The notes below the pieces were generated by a model that worked only from the letters and a program-made list of their open reading frames with translations, made no database searches and was not told the DNA's origin. From Bacilli bacterium (GTDB taxonomy: Bacteria; Bacillota_I; Bacilli_A; ML615J-28; CAG-698): a DNA stretch of 48,286 bases. This document shows, piece by piece, positions 46,917 through 48,286 of the stretch (position 1 is the stretch's first letter; each line of letters starts with the position of its first letter). The position numbers and the translations under genes were made by a program. The DNA is taken from positions 1 to 48,286 of the forward strand of contig JAFSVH010000087.1 in assembly GCA_017450215.1 (NCBI GenBank). Reading direction: 5' to 3'.

Positions 46917-47000
46917 TAATATCTTTTGATATTTAATATCTTTTGATATTTAATATCTTTAGATATTTAATATCTTTGATATTTAATATCTTTAATAATG
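46917..47000. repeat. Five tandem 16-17-base palindromic repeats
   Basis: Units start at 46917, 46934, 46951, 46968 and 46984, with consensus TAATATCTTTTGATATT. Each of the first four contains AATATC and GATATT around a 3-4-base centre, so each is a small palindrome. The third has an A for G change of centre, the fourth lacks one T and the fifth is degenerate. A further GATATC lies just before (46911-46916). Confidence 0.92.
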
Positions 47001-47003
47001 TAT

Positions 47004-47045
47004 AAAAAAGATTGCATTACGATATAATCATAGTGCATCTTTTTT
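47004..47045 (+). terminator. Possible terminator before gmk
   Basis: AAAAAAGAT, a bulged T and GCATTA pair with TAGTGC and ATCTTTTTT around an 11-base loop; a T-run follows. It would end the ATPase transcript. Confidence 0.65.
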
Positions 47046-47083
47046 ATTTTAAGTGACAATTTATGGCTGTTTTTCTTTTTCTC

Positions 47084-47112
47084 TTTATTTTATAGTTTTT
47101 TTGTTGTATAAT
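47084..47112 (+). promoter_or_regulatory. Promoter for gmk-rpoZ
   Basis: A weak -35 TTTATT (47084-47089), 17 bases, and a good -10 TATAAT (47107-47112), 25 bases before the gmk start. Confidence 0.55.
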
Positions 47113-47137
47113 CATATAAATGGAGTAAAAAAAGAAT

Positions 47138-47773
47138 ATGAAACTTGATAAGAAAGGATTATTAATTGTTATTTCAGGTCCTTCTGGAGTCGGTAAAGGA
47201 ACTGTCAGAGATGCACTTTTTCAAATGAAAGGTCATGATCTAACATTTTCTGTGTCTATGACAACAAGACAACCTAGAGAAGGTGAAGTTGATGGAAGAG
47301 AATACTTCTTCGTTACAAGGGATGAATTCGAAGAACGAATTAAAGAAGGTAAATTCTTAGAATATACTGAATTTGTTGGAAATTATTATGGAACTCCACT
47401 TGATAAAGTTAATGAAGCTTTGAAAGATGGAAAAGAGATGGTACTTGAAATTGAAGTTGAAGGTGCTAAACAAGTAAGAAAAATAATGCCTGATGCTGTA
47501 TTTATTTTTATTGCTCCACCTACAATTGGTGATCTTGAAAAGAGACTTAATAAACGAGGAACTGAAAGTAAAGAAATTATCAATGAAAGATATCAAAAAG
47601 CTATAAGAGAAATAGGCCTTGCTTATCAATATGATTACATTGTTGTTAATGATACAGTTGATAATGCAGCTGATAAGATTATGGCTATTATTAGAGCAGA
47701 ACATGCAAGAACTACTAGAAGTTTAGAAGGTTATATGGAAAACTTAAAATTAGAGGAGGTAGACCATGACTGA
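47138..47773 (+). CDS. gmk: Guanylate kinase
   Basis: Gmk converts GMP to GDP. The 211-residue protein has P-loop GPSGVGKGT (14-22), the GMP-binding MTTRQPREGEVDGREYFFV and EYTEFVGNYYGTP, and the C-terminal YDYIVVND motif. Length is normal. It ends in TGA and overlaps rpoZ by eight bases, the standard Firmicutes gmk-rpoZ pair. remA and yloC, which precede gmk in Bacillus, are not here. Confidence 0.98.
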   Translation: MKLDKKGLLIVISGPSGVGKGTVRDALFQMKGHDLTFSVSMTTRQPREGEVDGREYFFVTRDEFEERIKEGKFLEYTEFVGNYYGTPLDKVNEALKDGKEMVLEIEVEGAKQVRKIMPDAVFIFIAPPTIGDLEKRLNKRGTESKEIINERYQKAIREIGLAYQYDYIVVNDTVDNAADKIMAIIRAEHARTTRSLEGYMENLKLEEVDHD

Positions 47774-47981
47774 ATATGAAGGAATTAGATTTCCAGCTAT
47801 TGATCAATTAGATAAAAAAGCTAGTTCAAAATATAAATTAGTAATTGCTACTGCAATTAGAGCTAGACAAATTAAATATCATCCTGATTGTATATTGATT
47901 GAAAAACCTGTAAGCAAGAAACCTATTGGCAGGGCTTTAGAAGAAATATACGAAAATAAAATTGAAATTGAAAATAAATAA
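47766..47981 (+). CDS. rpoZ: RNA polymerase omega subunit
   Basis: Omega supports assembly of the beta' subunit. The 71-residue protein contains the family core: RFPAIDQLDKKASSKYKLV, then AIRARQI, and KPIGRALEEIYENKI. AGAGGAGG lies just before the ATG, inside the end of gmk. A hairpin terminator follows. Confidence 0.95.
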   Translation: MTEYEGIRFPAIDQLDKKASSKYKLVIATAIRARQIKYHPDCILIEKPVSKKPIGRALEEIYENKIEIENK

Positions 47982-48003
47982 TAAATATTAAATAATAATT
48001 AAC

Positions 48004-48036
48004 AATAGGCAATTTAGTTGTTAAATTGTCTATTTT
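48004..48036 (+). terminator. Rho-independent terminator after rpoZ
   Basis: 13-bp stem (48004-48016 with 48022-48034, one G-U pair), loop GTTGT, then T residues. Confidence 0.75.
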
Positions 48037-48060
48037 ATAATGAATTTAAAGGAGTTAACG

Positions 48061-48286
48061 ATGGATGAAGAGTTGAAGAAGCAGAAGGCCATCAAGACTA
48101 AAAATCTCATAATAAGAATTATTATGGCATTCTTAGTTGTTGCGGCACTTGCCATGCTTTTTATACTATTTAAGAATCAAATCCTCGAAATTATAAAACT
48201 CGCAAAGGCAGGAAAAAAAGAAGAATTAGCAGACTTTATAAATGAAAAAGGAATTTATGGAGCATTGTTAATTATGTTACTTGAAG
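48061..48286 (+). CDS. TVP38/TMEM64-like membrane protein, N-terminal part (partial)
   Basis: The frame from ATG 48061 is open to the end of the window (75 codons). AAAGGAG lies just upstream. A charged N-terminus is followed by one membrane helix (about 17-40), then LEIIKLAKAGKKEELADFI and GIYGALLIMLLE, which is how TVP38/TMEM64 (DedA-like, SNARE-associated) proteins begin before their conserved core. The core is outside the window, so the family call is tentative. Some members affect lipid handling in the membrane. Confidence 0.6.
   Translation, partial: MDEELKKQKAIKTKNLIIRIIMAFLVVAALAMLFILFKNQILEIIKLAKAGKKEELADFINEKGIYGALLIMLLE

Larger units (their letters stand above)
46741..47083. other. 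Intergenic stretch of about 400 bases between the ATPase gene and gmk
   Basis: No gene could be supported here. It holds the tandem palindrome array at 46917-47000 and a hairpin at 47004-47045. A 16-codon frame (46790-46840) lacks a ribosome-binding site and is not called. The gmk promoter begins at about 47084. Confidence 0.6.

Noticed and set aside
46917-47000. CRISPR array
   Set aside because: The units are 16-17 bases and directly adjacent with no unique spacers, so this is a tandem repeat.

Overview
The window looks like chromosome from an uncultured low-GC Gram-positive bacterium of the Bacilli/Mollicutes side of the Firmicutes (Acholeplasma-, Izemoplasma-, RF39- or Erysipelotrichia-like). 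The evidence is the very AT-rich sequence, almost all genes on one strand, lipobox-type lipoproteins, Firmicutes gene neighbourhoods (ftsY-ylxM-ffh, ruvAB-queA-tgt, rsmB-rlmN-rsgA-rpe, fakA-recG-plsX-rnc, dnaD-nth, gmk-rpoZ) and a stripped-down gene set. TGA is used as a stop (ylxM, rlmN, rsgA, rpe, gmk), so this is not a TGA=Trp mycoplasma. No rRNA, tRNA, CRISPR array, phage or insertion sequence was recognised.

Layout. 1-195: 3' end of an unknown gene. 377-9682: a long co-directional run with SRP genes (ftsY, ylxM, ffh), a large coiled-coil protein, Holliday-junction genes (ruvA, ruvB), queuosine tRNA genes (queA, tgt) and a lipoprotein. 9871-12971: ftsZ, then a small unknown gene with an NfeD/SPFH membrane-domain pair. 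13136-15607: two lipoproteins, each with its own promoter and terminator. 15757-22815: enolase, an unknown helical protein with a palindromic tandem repeat, a PHP phosphoesterase, rsmB, rlmN, rsgA and rpe. 23046-23249: rpmB on the minus strand. 23476-30299: fakA, recG, plsX, rnc, dnaD and nth. 30406-41566: two membrane proteins of unknown role, then a complete sugar-type ABC importer (ATPase, two permeases, binding lipoprotein) followed by a secreted SNase-type nuclease lipoprotein and a 1231-residue lipoprotein with Ig-like, OB-like and beta-helix regions. 41720-43671: an unknown lipoprotein and a polytopic membrane protein. 43712-45280: rqcH (minus). 45478-46740: an AAA/DUF4143 ATPase, followed by a tandem-palindrome array. 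47138-48286: gmk, rpoZ and the start of a TVP38/TMEM64-like membrane protein.

The housekeeping genes are largely those of the Bacillus yloA-to-ffh region, cut into blocks and reordered, with several genes absent (prpC-prkC, and the fab genes and acpP between plsX and rnc). The most interesting candidate system is the 31.9-41.6 kb importer, nuclease and giant-lipoprotein cluster. It resembles a surface nucleic-acid degradation and uptake machine and recalls the nuclease/ABC-transporter gene sets of some mycoplasmas. The substrate is not shown by the sequence. Promoters are strikingly regular: TTGnnn, 17 bases, TATAAT, often with a TGn extended -10. Most transcription units end in a clear hairpin plus T-run.
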